A stretch of 64,000 nt of DNA from an uncultured Erythrobacter sp. (GCF_947492365.1 NZ_CANLMB010000001.1:310001-374000); one strand, 5' to 3'; shown: positions 18,482 through 27,103, numbered from the stretch's first letter. Program-made: numbers and translations. Notes: a model not told the origin generated them from the letters alone.

Positions 18482-20098
18482 CTATTTGCTCTCCCTCGGG
18501 GTTTTTGTTTTGGTTCTGGTTTTCTTGGCTGCCGGCTTCTTGGCCGGAGCTTTCTTCGCCGGTGCCTTCTTCGCCGGTGCCTTCTTGGCTGGCGCTTTCT
18601 TGGCTAGCGCTTTCTTGGCCGCAGCCTTTTTCGGAGCCGCTTTCTTCGGAGCCGCCTTTCCTGCAGGCGCTTTCGTTCCCTGCGCCTTTGCGGCTGCCAG
18701 CAGCTCGTCGAAACTCTCCTGCAAGCATTCCGCGTAGAATTCCGGGTCGGGCATGATGTCGCGGCAGGCGGTGAAGCTGATATAGGCTTCCCCGACATAG
18801 GACTGCACGACATGGGCGAGGCCCAATCCGTCGGTCAGACAGATCAGCGAGAGCGCCATGCTTTCAAGCCGCGCGCCGCTCGAATAGATATGGACCGGCG
18901 GGCCGGGAACATTGGTCACGACCGTGTTGAACGGCATCACCCTGTGGGCAAGGCTGACGCGGCTGAACAATTGTGCGCCCAGTGCCATGTAGAGCGCCGG
19001 ATTGACCTTGCTCACCTCGGTCATGGTGCGCGCGCCGATTGCGCCTGTCATCGCCTTGGAATTGCTCGTCTGGCCGTAGACATAGGCCAGCCGCTCTTTC
19101 GGATCGGCGATATGCGAGCCGAGCGGTGCGACCATGGCCGAAACCTGGTTGCCCATATCGCCCTTTTCATCGCCCGATCGGACCGAGATCGGAGCCATCG
19201 CGGTCATCGTGCCTTTGGGCAGGTCGTCCTTGGCGGTGAGATATTTGTTGAGTGCGCCGCCGATCACCGCAATCGCGACGTCATTGACCTTCGCCTCTGG
19301 CACAAGCGCGCGGATCGACTTGAATTCTTTGAGGTCGAATGTGCGCCCTTCGATCACGCGATGCGAGGAAATCGAGCGGTTAAAGCGGGTGCGCGGCGGC
19401 ACCATGTCGCTGCTGACCTTGAACTGCTTGGTCACCAGCCCCTTGATCGCATTGGCGATGCCGGGGACAGCTTGCGCGGCCACTTGCGCCTGTTTGAGCG
19501 GGTTGAGCAGCGCGTTGACATAGCTCTTGCCCAGCAGCTCGACCGGGTTCGGCACTTTCTCGGGCTTCCAATTGTCAGGCTTGCTCGGCGGCGGCGTGTC
19601 GGACGCGAGCGTGTGCAGCGCCTCCATCAGGTCGATCCCGCTCATCCCGTCGATCGCAGCGTGGTGGACCTTGGTGACGAATGCAAAGCAGCCCTTTGGA
19701 TAGCCGCGGACATTGTCCAGCCCCTCAACCACGGTGAACTCCCATGGCGGCCGTTCGAGATCGAGCGGCCGGGCATGAATGCGCGCGGCCTGGATGCACA
19801 ATTGCCGCCAATCGCCCGGTTTGGGCAAGGCAACATGGCGGACGTGATATTCGAGATCGAAATCCGGATCCTCGATCCAATACGGATAATCGAGGTCGAA
19901 CGGAACGCGCACCAGACGCTGCCGCATTGTCTTGGACAATTGCATGCGTGATCCGATGAAATCGAGAATGTCTTTAAAGCGGACGAAACCGCCCGGTGCC
20001 GTTGCCGGATTGTAGATCAGCACACTGCCGATATGCATCGGCGAATTCTTCGATTCCAACGCTACGAACGAGGAATCCATGCCTTGCAATTGTCGCAA
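18482..20098 (-). CDS. Wax ester synthase/diacylglycerol acyltransferase with histone-H1-like tail
   Basis: 538 residues. I keep the TTG start at 20098: GGGAG stands six bases upstream, and MRQLQGMDSSFVALE matches the usual family opening. The acyltransferase active-site motif HHAAIDG lies at 145-151, and the C-terminal condensation-type half follows (FNTVVTNVPGPP). The enzyme would make triacylglycerol or wax esters from acyl-CoA at the membrane/lipid-body surface. From about residue 470 the protein ends in roughly 69 residues of Lys/Ala/Pro repeats (APAKK units), not part of the family domain. The gene precedes an alpha/beta hydrolase on the same strand. Confidence 0.9.
   Translation of the reverse strand: MRQLQGMDSSFVALESKNSPMHIGSVLIYNPATAPGGFVRFKDILDFIGSRMQLSKTMRQRLVRVPFDLDYPYWIEDPDFDLEYHVRHVALPKPGDWRQLCIQAARIHARPLDLERPPWEFTVVEGLDNVRGYPKGCFAFVTKVHHAAIDGMSGIDLMEALHTLASDTPPPSKPDNWKPEKVPNPVELLGKSYVNALLNPLKQAQVAAQAVPGIANAIKGLVTKQFKVSSDMVPPRTRFNRSISSHRVIEGRTFDLKEFKSIRALVPEAKVNDVAIAVIGGALNKYLTAKDDLPKGTMTAMAPISVRSGDEKGDMGNQVSAMVAPLGSHIADPKERLAYVYGQTSNSKAMTGAIGARTMTEVSKVNPALYMALGAQLFSRVSLAHRVMPFNTVVTNVPGPPVHIYSSGARLESMALSLICLTDGLGLAHVVQSYVGEAYISFTACRDIMPDPEFYAECLQESFDELLAAAKAQGTKAPAGKAAPKKAAPKKAAAKKALAKKAPAKKAPAKKAPAKKAPAKKPAAKKTRTKTKTPRESK
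18525..18665 (-). repeat. 15-bp coding repeats for (A/P)AKKA units
   Basis: Near-tandem copies of a 15-base unit, on the plus strand of the type TTCTTCGCCGGTGCC / TTCTTGGCTGGCGCT, encode the Lys/Ala/Pro-rich tail of the acyltransferase. The copies differ mainly at third codon positions, so the repeat is kept at protein level. Reading the other frames produces a long artificial ORF. Confidence 0.85.
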
Positions 20099-20242
20099 GG
20101 TATTCTCCCGCAGGACTGCTGAGGATCAACAGCTTCGGCCCGTTTTCGAGCTCTGCAATCGGGACGTAAGCATGTTTCAAATGCGTGACAACCTGACGCA
20201 AGCGTAAGTGTTGCACTTGTCCCGTAATAATGCGCAACTTTG

Positions 20243-21460
20243 TTACGCGGCGATCGAGTCTCCGGCCGCGACGCCGCTCGCCCAGGCCCATTGGAAATTG
20301 TAGCCGCCCAGCCAGCCGGTTACGTCCACCGCTTCGCCAATTGCGTAGAGGCCGCGGACGTTCTTCGCCTCCATCGTCCGGCTCGACAACTCGGCTGTCG
20401 AGATGCCGCCGATTGTGACTTCGGCCTTGGCAAAGCCCTCGGTCCCGTTGGGGGTGAAGCGCCAGTCGGCCAGCCGCTCTGCCGCGGCGCGAAGAACCTT
20501 GTCGGGCACATTGCCAAATTCGCGCTCGATACCGATGCGTTCGGCCAGCGCGTCCGCCAGCCGGTCGGGCAGGACGTCGCGCAAGGCAGAGCGCAGAGTG
20601 GCGCGGGGATTGGCGCGTTTGAGGTCGATAAGCCAGTCAGCGCTGGCGTCGGGGAGGAAGGTGATCGCGACCTCTTCGCCCGAGCGCCAATAGGAGGACA
20701 CTTGCAGGATTGCGGGACCGGACAGGCCTTTATGGGTGAATAAAGCCGCTTCTGCAAAGCTCGCCTTGCTCTTGCCGGTTCCGGCGCGGACGGGTGCCGA
20801 AACGCCTGACAGCTCGCGGAACAGCACATCCTCTCCGCCCAGCGTGAAGGGTACGAGGGCAGGGCGCGGCTCGACCACTTTCAGCCCGAATTGCCGCGCG
20901 AGGTCGTAGGCGTATCCGGTCGCGCCCATTTGCGGGATCGAGGGGCCGCCCGTGGCGATCACCAGAGCGGGCGCGGCGAAGTGGCGACCTCTGGCGGAGA
21001 CGGCAAAGCTGTCGCCTTCCTTGATCACCGCGCTGACTTCCGCGCCGCAGATCACATCGACAGTGTCGGGGCACTCAGCCAGCAGCATCTCGACAATCTG
21101 CGTCGCGCGCCCGTCGCAAAATAGCTGGCCCAGCGTCTTCTCATGCCACTCGATCCCGTGTTTCTCGACCAGCGCGAGGAAGTCCTTCGGCGTGTAGCGG
21201 GCGAGCGCCGACTTGGCGAAATGCGGATTGGCGGAGAGGAAGTTCGCCGGGCTGGTGTGCACATTGGTGAAGTTGCACCGCCCGCCGCCCGAAATCAGGA
21301 TCTTCTTGCCCGGCTTCTCGGCTTTCTCAAGCACGACTACACGCAGGCCGCGCTGGCCCGCACGCGCCGCACACATCAGGCCAGCCGCGCCGCCGCCGAG
21401 AATTATTCCATCATAATGTTCCACTTTGCTGCCGATAGGCGTGTGCGCCTGCATTGCCAA
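20243..21460 (-). CDS. HI0933/YhiN-family NAD(P)/FAD-dependent oxidoreductase
   Basis: 405 residues. A dinucleotide-binding motif ILGGGAAGLMCA lies near residue 20, followed by KILISGGGRCNFTN, the signature of the HI0933/YhiN (BaiN-like) flavoproteins. The C-terminus has VRGLYAIGEAVDVTGWLGGYNFQWAWASG, the second FAD-binding region. The cellular reaction of most members is unknown. The start may lie 15 residues further in, at the segment before HYDGIILGGG, because the first residues are not conserved-looking. It is divergent from uvrC with only about 30 bases between the starts. Confidence 0.88.
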   Translation of the reverse strand: MAMQAHTPIGSKVEHYDGIILGGGAAGLMCAARAGQRGLRVVVLEKAEKPGKKILISGGGRCNFTNVHTSPANFLSANPHFAKSALARYTPKDFLALVEKHGIEWHEKTLGQLFCDGRATQIVEMLLAECPDTVDVICGAEVSAVIKEGDSFAVSARGRHFAAPALVIATGGPSIPQMGATGYAYDLARQFGLKVVEPRPALVPFTLGGEDVLFRELSGVSAPVRAGTGKSKASFAEAALFTHKGLSGPAILQVSSYWRSGEEVAITFLPDASADWLIDLKRANPRATLRSALRDVLPDRLADALAERIGIEREFGNVPDKVLRAAAERLADWRFTPNGTEGFAKAEVTIGGISTAELSSRTMEAKNVRGLYAIGEAVDVTGWLGGYNFQWAWASGVAAGDSIAA

Positions 21461-21489
21461 TCGCGCGGTTCACTCCCTATCTGTTGACC

Positions 21490-23433
21490 ATGTCCAAGAC
21501 CCCGGCCGGCACTCCCCATGACCCCAGAGGAGCCGAGCGCTTCAATGAGGAGCGCGCGGCCTACACTGTCGCGAGCGCGCAGCCGAACCTTGAGGCAGGT
21601 GTGACTGCGATCCGCGAAGTGCAGAAAACCCTGAAGCCGATCCCCGGCGTCTACCGCATGTGTGATGCGCGCGGGGACGTTCTGTATGTCGGCAAGGCGC
21701 GAAGCCTGAAGGCGCGGGTGGCGAATTACACCAACGTTGCGCAGCTTTCCGGACGGCTTCAGCGGATGGTCTCGCAATGCCGCAGCATGGAGATCATCAC
21801 CACCAATTCAGAGGCCGAGGCGCTGCTGCTCGAAGCGCAGCTGATCAAGCGGTTTCGCCCGGCTTTCAACGTGTTGCTCCGCGATGATAAGAGCTTTCCT
21901 TTCATCCTGCTGCGCTCCGACCACGCCTTTCCGCGCATCCACAAACATCGCGGCGCGCGGCGGGCGAAGGGGAACTATTACGGGCCGTTCGCGAGCGCCG
22001 GGAGCGTCAACACCACACTTAATGCACTTCAGAAACTGTTTCTGCTAAGGTCTTGCACAGACAGCTTTTTCAACAATCGCGACCGGCCCTGCCTGCTCTA
22101 TCAGATCAAGCGGTGCTCGGGGCCTTGTGTGGGCCGGATCAGCGAGGGTGATTACGACGCGCTGGTCGATCAGGCGAAGGATTTCCTCGCGGGCAAATCA
22201 GGGCAGGTGCAGGCCGATCTCGAAAAACAGATGGCGAAAGCGGCGGAGGAGCTCGACTTTGAAACCGCTGCGATCCTGCGCGACCGGTTGAGGGCTGCGA
22301 CCTTTATTCAGGGCAGCCAAGCCATCAATGCCAGCGGCGTGGGCGATGCCGATGTCTTCGCGCTCGCGTCAAAAGGTGGCCAGATCGGGGTGCAGGCCTT
22401 CTTCATTCGCGGCGGGCAAAACTGGGGCCACCGCGCCTTCTTCCCCACCCACACAAAGGATGTAGAGGAGGATCAGGTGCTCTCCAATGTGATCCTGCAA
22501 TTCTACGAAGAAGTGCCCCCGCCGCCCAACATCCTGGTCGACCGGATGCTGCCCGAAAGCGAGCTGGTCGAGGCAGCGCTCAGCGAAGTGGTGGGCCGGA
22601 TTGTGAAGCTCTCCGTCCCCCAGCGCGGCGACCGTCGCAAGCTGATGGAGCAGGCGAGCCGCAATGCCATCGAAGCGCTTGAGAGGCGGCTAGCCGAAAC
22701 CGGCACCAAGGCGAAGACCCACCGCGAGCTGGCCGACTTCCTTGAACTGGGCGAGCCTCCCCAGCGGATCGAGGTCTATGACAACAGCCACATTCAGGGC
22801 GCGAAAGCTGTGGGCGCGATGGTGGTCGCCAGCCCCGAAGGCTTCGAGAAGTCGCAATATCGCAAGTTCAACATCAAGACCGCGCAGACCAATGACGATT
22901 ACGCGATGATGCGCGAGGTTATGGAGCGCCGCTTTACCCGCGCGATGAAGGACGATCCCGATCGAGCGCGAGAAGGCGTCTGGCCCGATCTCGTGCTGGT
23001 CGATGGCGGCAAGGGCCAGCTGTCGAGCGTGATGGAAGTGCTCGGTGAACTCGGCATCGAGGACCTGCCCGTCATCGGCATCGCCAAGGGTCCGCATCAC
23101 GGACGCGAGGGACGCGAAGTCTTCCACTTCCCCGATGGCCGCGAAAAGACGCTGCCGACCAATTCGCCGGTGCTGTTCTACGCCCAGCGGCTGCGCGACG
23201 AGGTTCACCGCTATGTCATCGGCGCGCACCGGGCAAAGCGCTCCAAGGCGATCACCGCGAGCCCGCTGGACGAGATCCCCGGCATCGGCCCGGCCCGCAA
23301 GCGCGCGCTGCTGCTCCATTTCGGAACCGCCGGCAAAGTCCGCGCTGCCTCGTTCGAAGACCTGCAACGCGCGCCCGGCGTCAGCGATACGGTCGCGCGC
23401 AAAATCTATGACTTTTACCATGCGAGCGGATAG
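21490..23433 (+). CDS. uvrC: UvrABC excinuclease subunit C
   Basis: 647 residues from the ATG at 21490 (MSKTPAGTPHDP). The GIY-YIG nuclease domain is at about 45-130 (GVYRMCDARGDVLYVGKARSLKARV). The central cysteine region CLLYQIKRCSGPC is followed by a UVR motif near 240. The RNase H-like nuclease domain starts EVYDNSHIQGAKAVGAMVV, and the C-terminal helix-hairpin-helix pair is IPGIGPARKRALLLHFG. It makes both incisions around a bulky lesion in nucleotide excision repair. An N-terminal extension of about 40 residues precedes the nuclease. The DUF6445-like gene starts 12 bases downstream. Confidence 0.97.
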   Translation: MSKTPAGTPHDPRGAERFNEERAAYTVASAQPNLEAGVTAIREVQKTLKPIPGVYRMCDARGDVLYVGKARSLKARVANYTNVAQLSGRLQRMVSQCRSMEIITTNSEAEALLLEAQLIKRFRPAFNVLLRDDKSFPFILLRSDHAFPRIHKHRGARRAKGNYYGPFASAGSVNTTLNALQKLFLLRSCTDSFFNNRDRPCLLYQIKRCSGPCVGRISEGDYDALVDQAKDFLAGKSGQVQADLEKQMAKAAEELDFETAAILRDRLRAATFIQGSQAINASGVGDADVFALASKGGQIGVQAFFIRGGQNWGHRAFFPTHTKDVEEDQVLSNVILQFYEEVPPPPNILVDRMLPESELVEAALSEVVGRIVKLSVPQRGDRRKLMEQASRNAIEALERRLAETGTKAKTHRELADFLELGEPPQRIEVYDNSHIQGAKAVGAMVVASPEGFEKSQYRKFNIKTAQTNDDYAMMREVMERRFTRAMKDDPDRAREGVWPDLVLVDGGKGQLSSVMEVLGELGIEDLPVIGIAKGPHHGREGREVFHFPDGREKTLPTNSPVLFYAQRLRDEVHRYVIGAHRAKRSKAITASPLDEIPGIGPARKRALLLHFGTAGKVRAASFEDLQRAPGVSDTVARKIYDFYHASG

Positions 23434-23445
23434 GGCGGGGCCGCA

Positions 23446-24129
23446 ATGAACCCACCCGAACCCAAAGTCACGGTCCAGCGGATCGGCAATGAAGGCGAGC
23501 CGCTGGTCATTATCGACAATTTCACCGGCCAGCCCGAGCGGCTGCGCGATCTGGGGGTTCGGTCGCGATATTATCCCGCAGGCGTCGATTACCCCGGCAT
23601 TCGTGCACCCGCCGACCCGTCCTATCTCGACATCCGCCGCGATCTGATGATGCAGGTGATGGGCGAGGTCTTTGGTCTGCGCCAGTCAATCCAGTGCGAG
23701 GTTGCGGCGTTCTCGGTGGTGACGCTCGCGCCCGAAGCGCTCTCACCCCGTCAGCGCATCCCGCATCACGACCACTCCGATCCGGGCCGCGTGGCGATCA
23801 TGCATTATCTCGATGGGCCAGAGAGCGGGGGCACAGCGTTCTACCGCCACAAACGCACCGGCTTTGAAGCGATCACGTCCGAGCGTGAGGCCACCTATGC
23901 CGCCGCGCTGGAGGCGGATTCGCGTGAGTATGGTGAGCCGCCGCTGGCCTATCCCGGCCCCGACACCCCCGGTTTCGAGCAAATCGGCGCGGTCGAGGCA
24001 CAGCCGGACCGCCTAGCGCTCTATCGCGGCCGCCAGCTGCATTCGGGGATCATCCCCGACGCAGCCGCGCTGTCAGACGACCCGAAAGCGGGCCGTCTGA
24101 CAGTCAATATGTTCCTCTATGGGAGCTAG
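23446..24129 (+). CDS. DUF6445-like putative 2OG/Fe(II) oxygenase-fold protein
   Basis: 227 residues. An H-x-D-type pair occurs in RIPHHDHSDPGRVAIMHYLDGP near residue 105. GGTAFYRHKRTGFE follows, then RLALYRGRQLHSGIIP with a distal histidine, and RLTVNMFLYG with a possible 2-oxoglutarate-binding arginine. This ordering fits the Fe(II)/2OG oxygenase fold and proteins annotated DUF6445, which often accompany tryptophan halogenase/TonB-receptor loci; here no such partner is adjacent. It follows uvrC after 12 bases, so it may be cotranscribed. The substrate is unknown. Confidence 0.7.
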   Translation: MNPPEPKVTVQRIGNEGEPLVIIDNFTGQPERLRDLGVRSRYYPAGVDYPGIRAPADPSYLDIRRDLMMQVMGEVFGLRQSIQCEVAAFSVVTLAPEALSPRQRIPHHDHSDPGRVAIMHYLDGPESGGTAFYRHKRTGFEAITSEREATYAAALEADSREYGEPPLAYPGPDTPGFEQIGAVEAQPDRLALYRGRQLHSGIIPDAAALSDDPKAGRLTVNMFLYGS

Positions 24130-24165
24130 GCCGCGTGGCCTAGAGCCTTCGGTGCGACCCGAAGG
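24126..24165. terminator. Twin hairpins between convergent genes
   Basis: CTAGGCC-GCGT-GGCCTAG (24126-24143) is a perfect 7-bp stem that overlaps the stop codon of the DUF6445-like gene. CCTTCGG-N6-CCGAAGG (24146-24165) is a second 7-bp stem. They lie between two convergent stop codons. Neither is followed by a clear T-run, so a terminator role is only probable. Confidence 0.45.
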
Positions 24166-24168
24166 GAA

Positions 24169-25368
24169 TCAGAGCAAATTCGCTGCCGTCTCGTCGCGGT
24201 GCTTTTTCAGATAGCGCATGAAGGGCGTGCCTCCGGTGCCGACATCGGTGTCGTTGCCGGCTGATTTCTTGCCCTGCTTGTTGATGTAGCTCGCCGCATA
24301 TTCGAGGTGGCGCGTGCGGAAGTCTGCAACGGCCTGAATATTGGCGTTGTAGGCGTCGGTGAGGCCCGATGCGCCGACGGTTTGGACGAAACCGCGCAGC
24401 CCGCTCGACCGGCGGGCGTCGTCGACGAAAGTGCGGTGGCCGACGGGGCGGTATTCGTGCAGCTGGTCGAGGAATTCGCGCAAGGGATCGCTTGCGTGAC
24501 CGACATTCATCAGCGCGTCCATGCTGGGCACGATGGAGCTCTGTGAGCCGGTCTGTCCGCGATAGGAGCGCGCCTCGTCGCCGAAGCGCTCGACGCCTTC
24601 GTAGATCACGCCGTCGGGCAGCGCGGGATTGTCGCGCCAGCCGTGAATATAGGGGCGCACACGCTCGAAATAGATATAGGGATCGCAGCGTTCGGGCATG
24701 CGGTCGAACAGGGCGTTGATGTGTTTCCAGGTGCCCGCCATGGCTTCGAGCTGAAGCTGGGCGGCCTCGGGATCATCATTGTGAGCGGCTTCGCACACAT
24801 CTTCGAACCGCGCGAGCGCTGCGCCTGCCTGCGCTTCGATGGCGACGTGGACCAGCACGAACCACGCCTCATCCATTCCGCCGAGGAAGTTCTGGATCAT
24901 GCGGATATTGTCGAGCGCGAGCGGCTTTGCCGGATCGATCAGCGTCCAATTGTCGAGCACATAGGTCGAATAGGTCAGCAGCGGCTGCTGTCCCAATGCG
25001 TCGGCGAGCGCGACCATCGGCACTGCGATGCAGGCCGGGATGCGGTTGTCGACCTCGGCCTCACCCCAGACATAGGCCTGGATCATAAAGCTGTAATGCA
25101 CCGTCGCCATGCGCAGCTGCTCGTTGCTGAGCGTCGAGACATCGGCAAGTTCACGCGGATCGGGCAGGTGGGCGCGCAGGAAAGCGCGGATTTCGCCCGA
25201 CGGCATCACCTGCGGCAATTGCAGCGCAACCCGCGCAGCGTCGGCCCAAGCGCCGTCAAACGTCACCTTGCCTGCATCGTAGCGGCACAGAAAGCCGCGT
25301 TCCTGCGACATGTCGTAATCGGCGAGCGGCTTGAGAACAGAATGGTCGGAAGGTGCGAGAGTGGCCAT
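24169..25368 (-). CDS. Indoleamine 2,3-dioxygenase-like heme dioxygenase
   Basis: 399 residues. SYRGQTGSQSSIVPSMDALM, HEYRPVGHRTFVDD, the proximal heme histidine region FRTRHLEYAASYI and DVGTGGTPFMRYL together match the indoleamine 2,3-dioxygenase family rather than tetrameric KynA. By family it opens the indole ring of tryptophan or a related indole to N-formylkynurenine. No kynB or kynU lies nearby, so the downstream pathway is not shown. It diverges from an Lrp/AsnC regulator 114 bases away, which suggests amino-acid-responsive control. Confidence 0.88.
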   Translation of the reverse strand: MATLAPSDHSVLKPLADYDMSQERGFLCRYDAGKVTFDGAWADAARVALQLPQVMPSGEIRAFLRAHLPDPRELADVSTLSNEQLRMATVHYSFMIQAYVWGEAEVDNRIPACIAVPMVALADALGQQPLLTYSTYVLDNWTLIDPAKPLALDNIRMIQNFLGGMDEAWFVLVHVAIEAQAGAALARFEDVCEAAHNDDPEAAQLQLEAMAGTWKHINALFDRMPERCDPYIYFERVRPYIHGWRDNPALPDGVIYEGVERFGDEARSYRGQTGSQSSIVPSMDALMNVGHASDPLREFLDQLHEYRPVGHRTFVDDARRSSGLRGFVQTVGASGLTDAYNANIQAVADFRTRHLEYAASYINKQGKKSAGNDTDVGTGGTPFMRYLKKHRDETAANLL

Positions 25369-25398
25369 TTGCGAGAGCTTTCTGCGTTGATTTGTTGG

Positions 25399-25472
25399 TT
25401 GTGCACAATTCTACGGCCAATTGCGGCGAATATCCTTGCAAAATGCGTTGTTCGGCGCGCTCTATTGCAATA
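25399..25472. promoter_or_regulatory. Candidate operator region of the IDO/Lrp divergent pair
   Basis: The 114-base gap between the two start codons is A+T-richer than its surroundings and holds the palindromes TTGTGCACAA (25399-25408) and ATTGCAAT (25465-25472), with several TTGC/GCAA half-sites between. Lrp/AsnC proteins commonly bind such sites and control a divergent neighbour. The binding itself is inferred. Confidence 0.4.
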
Positions 25473-25482
25473 TCGTGCGGAA

Positions 25483-25926
25483 ATGGACCGGATTGACAGC
25501 AAGATATTGCATGAGCTTGAGCGCGACGGGCGACTCTCCAACACCAGCCTTGCAGGCAAGGTTGGTCTGTCGCCATCGGCGTGTCTCAGACGGGTGCAGG
25601 AGCTGGAGCGCTCAGGCCTGATTCGCGGCTATCGCGCGGTGCTGGATCGCAGCCAGCTGGGCGGGGCGGTGACGATCTTCGTGATGGTGGGCCTCGCCGC
25701 GCAGCTCGCCAAGGATGCGCGCAATTTCGAAGCGGCGATGGATGCAGCGCCCGAAGTGCGCGAATGCCACAACATCACCGGCTCGGTCGAATATCTGCTG
25801 CGCGTCGAAGTCTCAGACCTCGCCCAGTACAAGACGTTCCACGCAGACACGCTGGGCACATTGCCGCAGGTCGCCAGCATCACCTCGCATATCTCGCTGG
25901 GTTCATCGAAGGATATGCGCGCCTGA
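25483..25926 (+). CDS. Lrp/AsnC-family transcriptional regulator
   Basis: 147 residues from the ATG at 25483. An N-terminal winged helix-turn-helix covers about 2-50 (IDSKILHELERDGRLSNTSL, then VGLSPSACLRRVQELERSG). A C-terminal RAM effector domain covers about 65-140 (VTIFVMVGLA..., HNITGSVEYLLRVEV). Such proteins bind amino acids as octamers and control amino-acid catabolism. Divergence from the indoleamine dioxygenase gene suggests a role like KynR, the Lrp-type activator of the kynurenine pathway. That comparison is by position and family only. Confidence 0.93.
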   Translation: MDRIDSKILHELERDGRLSNTSLAGKVGLSPSACLRRVQELERSGLIRGYRAVLDRSQLGGAVTIFVMVGLAAQLAKDARNFEAAMDAAPEVRECHNITGSVEYLLRVEVSDLAQYKTFHADTLGTLPQVASITSHISLGSSKDMRA

Positions 25927-25930
25927 TACG

Positions 25931-25964
25931 AAAAAGCCCCGCCGCGCATGGAGCGGGGCGGGGC
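25931..25964 (-). terminator. Rho-independent terminator of sodB
   Basis: On the reverse strand GCCCCGCC pairs with GGCGGGGC, then one mismatch and three more pairs, with a five-base loop TCCAT, followed by TTTTT. It lies 25 bases past the sodB stop and directly after the convergent Lrp gene stop at 25926. Confidence 0.85.
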
Positions 25965-25988
25965 CTTTCAAACAAAGTCCGGTCAGGA

Positions 25989-26600
25989 TCAGGCCGGATA
26001 GGTCCAGGCGCTGCCGCGCGCGAGGTTCTCGCTGGCGAAGGCCCAGTTGATCTTTCCATCGACAACCGCGTCGAGATAGGCCGGACGCGCATTCTGGTGG
26101 TCGAGGTAATAGGCGTGCTCCCACACATCGATGGTCAGCAGCGGGTTGAAGCCGCTGTCAGCCAGCGTGTCGCCGTCGTGGGTTTCCTCGATGCTGAGCG
26201 CTCCGTCCTTTTCAGCCAGCCACACCCAGCCACTGGCGAAGTGGCCTGCGCCGCGTGCTTTGAGCTGTGCCTTAAGCTCGTCCATCGAACCGAAAGCGGC
26301 ATCGATCTTCGCAGCAAGGTCTGCCGAGGGCGCGGTTTCCGACGCGGCCATCGAATGCCAGTAAAAGGCGTGGTTCCACGTCTGCGCGGCGTTGTTGAAC
26401 AGGCCCGCATTCGATCCGCGTGCAGCCGCAACGACGGTTTCGAGCGAAGCATTGTCGTGATCGGTGCCCGCAATCGCTGCGTTCATCTTATCGACGTAAG
26501 CCTTGTGATGCTTGCCGTGATGGAAAGAAAGCGTGTTGGCCGAGATCGCCGGTTCGAGCGCGCTATCGGCATAGGGAAGATCGATTAGGTTGAAAGCCAT
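25989..26600 (-). CDS. sodB: Superoxide dismutase, Fe type
   Basis: 203 residues from the ATG at 26598-26600 (MAFNLIDLPYADSALEP). Metal ligands are visible in TLSFHHGKHHKAYVD, NHAFYWHSM and DVWEHAYYLDHQN. AAQTWNHAFYW and FNPLLTIDVWEH favour iron over manganese. It converts superoxide to oxygen and peroxide in the cytoplasm. In-frame sequence upstream of the chosen ATG is not SOD-like. It is probably monocistronic, with a strong terminator behind it. Confidence 0.97.
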   Translation of the reverse strand: MAFNLIDLPYADSALEPAISANTLSFHHGKHHKAYVDKMNAAIAGTDHDNASLETVVAAARGSNAGLFNNAAQTWNHAFYWHSMAASETAPSADLAAKIDAAFGSMDELKAQLKARGAGHFASGWVWLAEKDGALSIEETHDGDTLADSGFNPLLTIDVWEHAYYLDHQNARPAYLDAVVDGKINWAFASENLARGSAWTYPA

Positions 26601-26807
26601 GTGAGTGTCCTTCTCTTTGGTCTGAACAGGTCGTTTGAATAAATGACGCCCCGCGCGGATAGGGGCTGTGCGGGCGTAAGGAAAGGGCGCGGACAAGAAT
26701 ATCGCATTTCGGGTCAAATTGTCGAACGCAGAATATTGATGAGCGCGCGAGTTTTTGGCATGCGTGCACTCAAGGGCTGAAACAGGCTCGGTGGGGGGAG
26801 TTTTTCA

Positions 26808-27095
26808 TTGTTCGGTTTCAGCATCGCCCGGGTGCGCGGGAAAGGCATCGAGCTCAATCTGCCCGAGGGTAGCATAGCCCTGTTTCGTCGCCGCAAGACC
26901 AAAGCGATACGGCGCGGTGATGTGGTTCTTGTGGATCACCCTGATCTTGGCAGGATCGTCAAGAAAGTCACCGCCGTCGGGCGCAAGGGCAATGTCCATC
27001 TCAAAGGCATGTCGAGCAGCGCGACCGGCGACGAACCTTCGGGCAAAGTGCCGCGCGAGGCGGTGCTGGGGCGCTTTGTCCGGCGCTTGATCTAG
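26808..27095 (+). CDS. S24/S26 peptidase-like small protein, nucleophile apparently lost
   Basis: 95 residues from a TTG start at 26808, preceded by GGGGGGAG about eight bases away. IRRGDVVLVDHPDLGRIVKKVTAVG resembles the RGD-and-lysine strand region of signal peptidase I and LexA-type proteases, with the possible general-base lysine in VKKV. Where family members have the Ser-Met nucleophile before this region, the sequence reads GKGIELNLPEGS, so no serine aligns clearly. It diverges from the sodB promoter region. Related proteins mature nickel SOD, but the SOD here is iron type, so that role does not apply directly. The function is open. Confidence 0.6.
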   Translation: MFGFSIARVRGKGIELNLPEGSIALFRRRKTKAIRRGDVVLVDHPDLGRIVKKVTAVGRKGNVHLKGMSSSATGDEPSGKVPREAVLGRFVRRLI

Positions 27096-27103
27096 GCCGA
27101 AAC

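Noticed and set aside
18450-18728. An N-terminal extension of the alpha/beta hydrolase rich in Ser/Glu/Gly repeats
   Set aside because: It is the frame-shifted reading of the acyltransferase's 15-bp repeats. The hydrolase starts after that gene's stop, at 18449.
24643-25482. A long upstream extension of the Lrp/AsnC gene
   Set aside because: It is antisense to the indoleamine dioxygenase gene. The regulator's normal first residues begin at the ATG at 25483.
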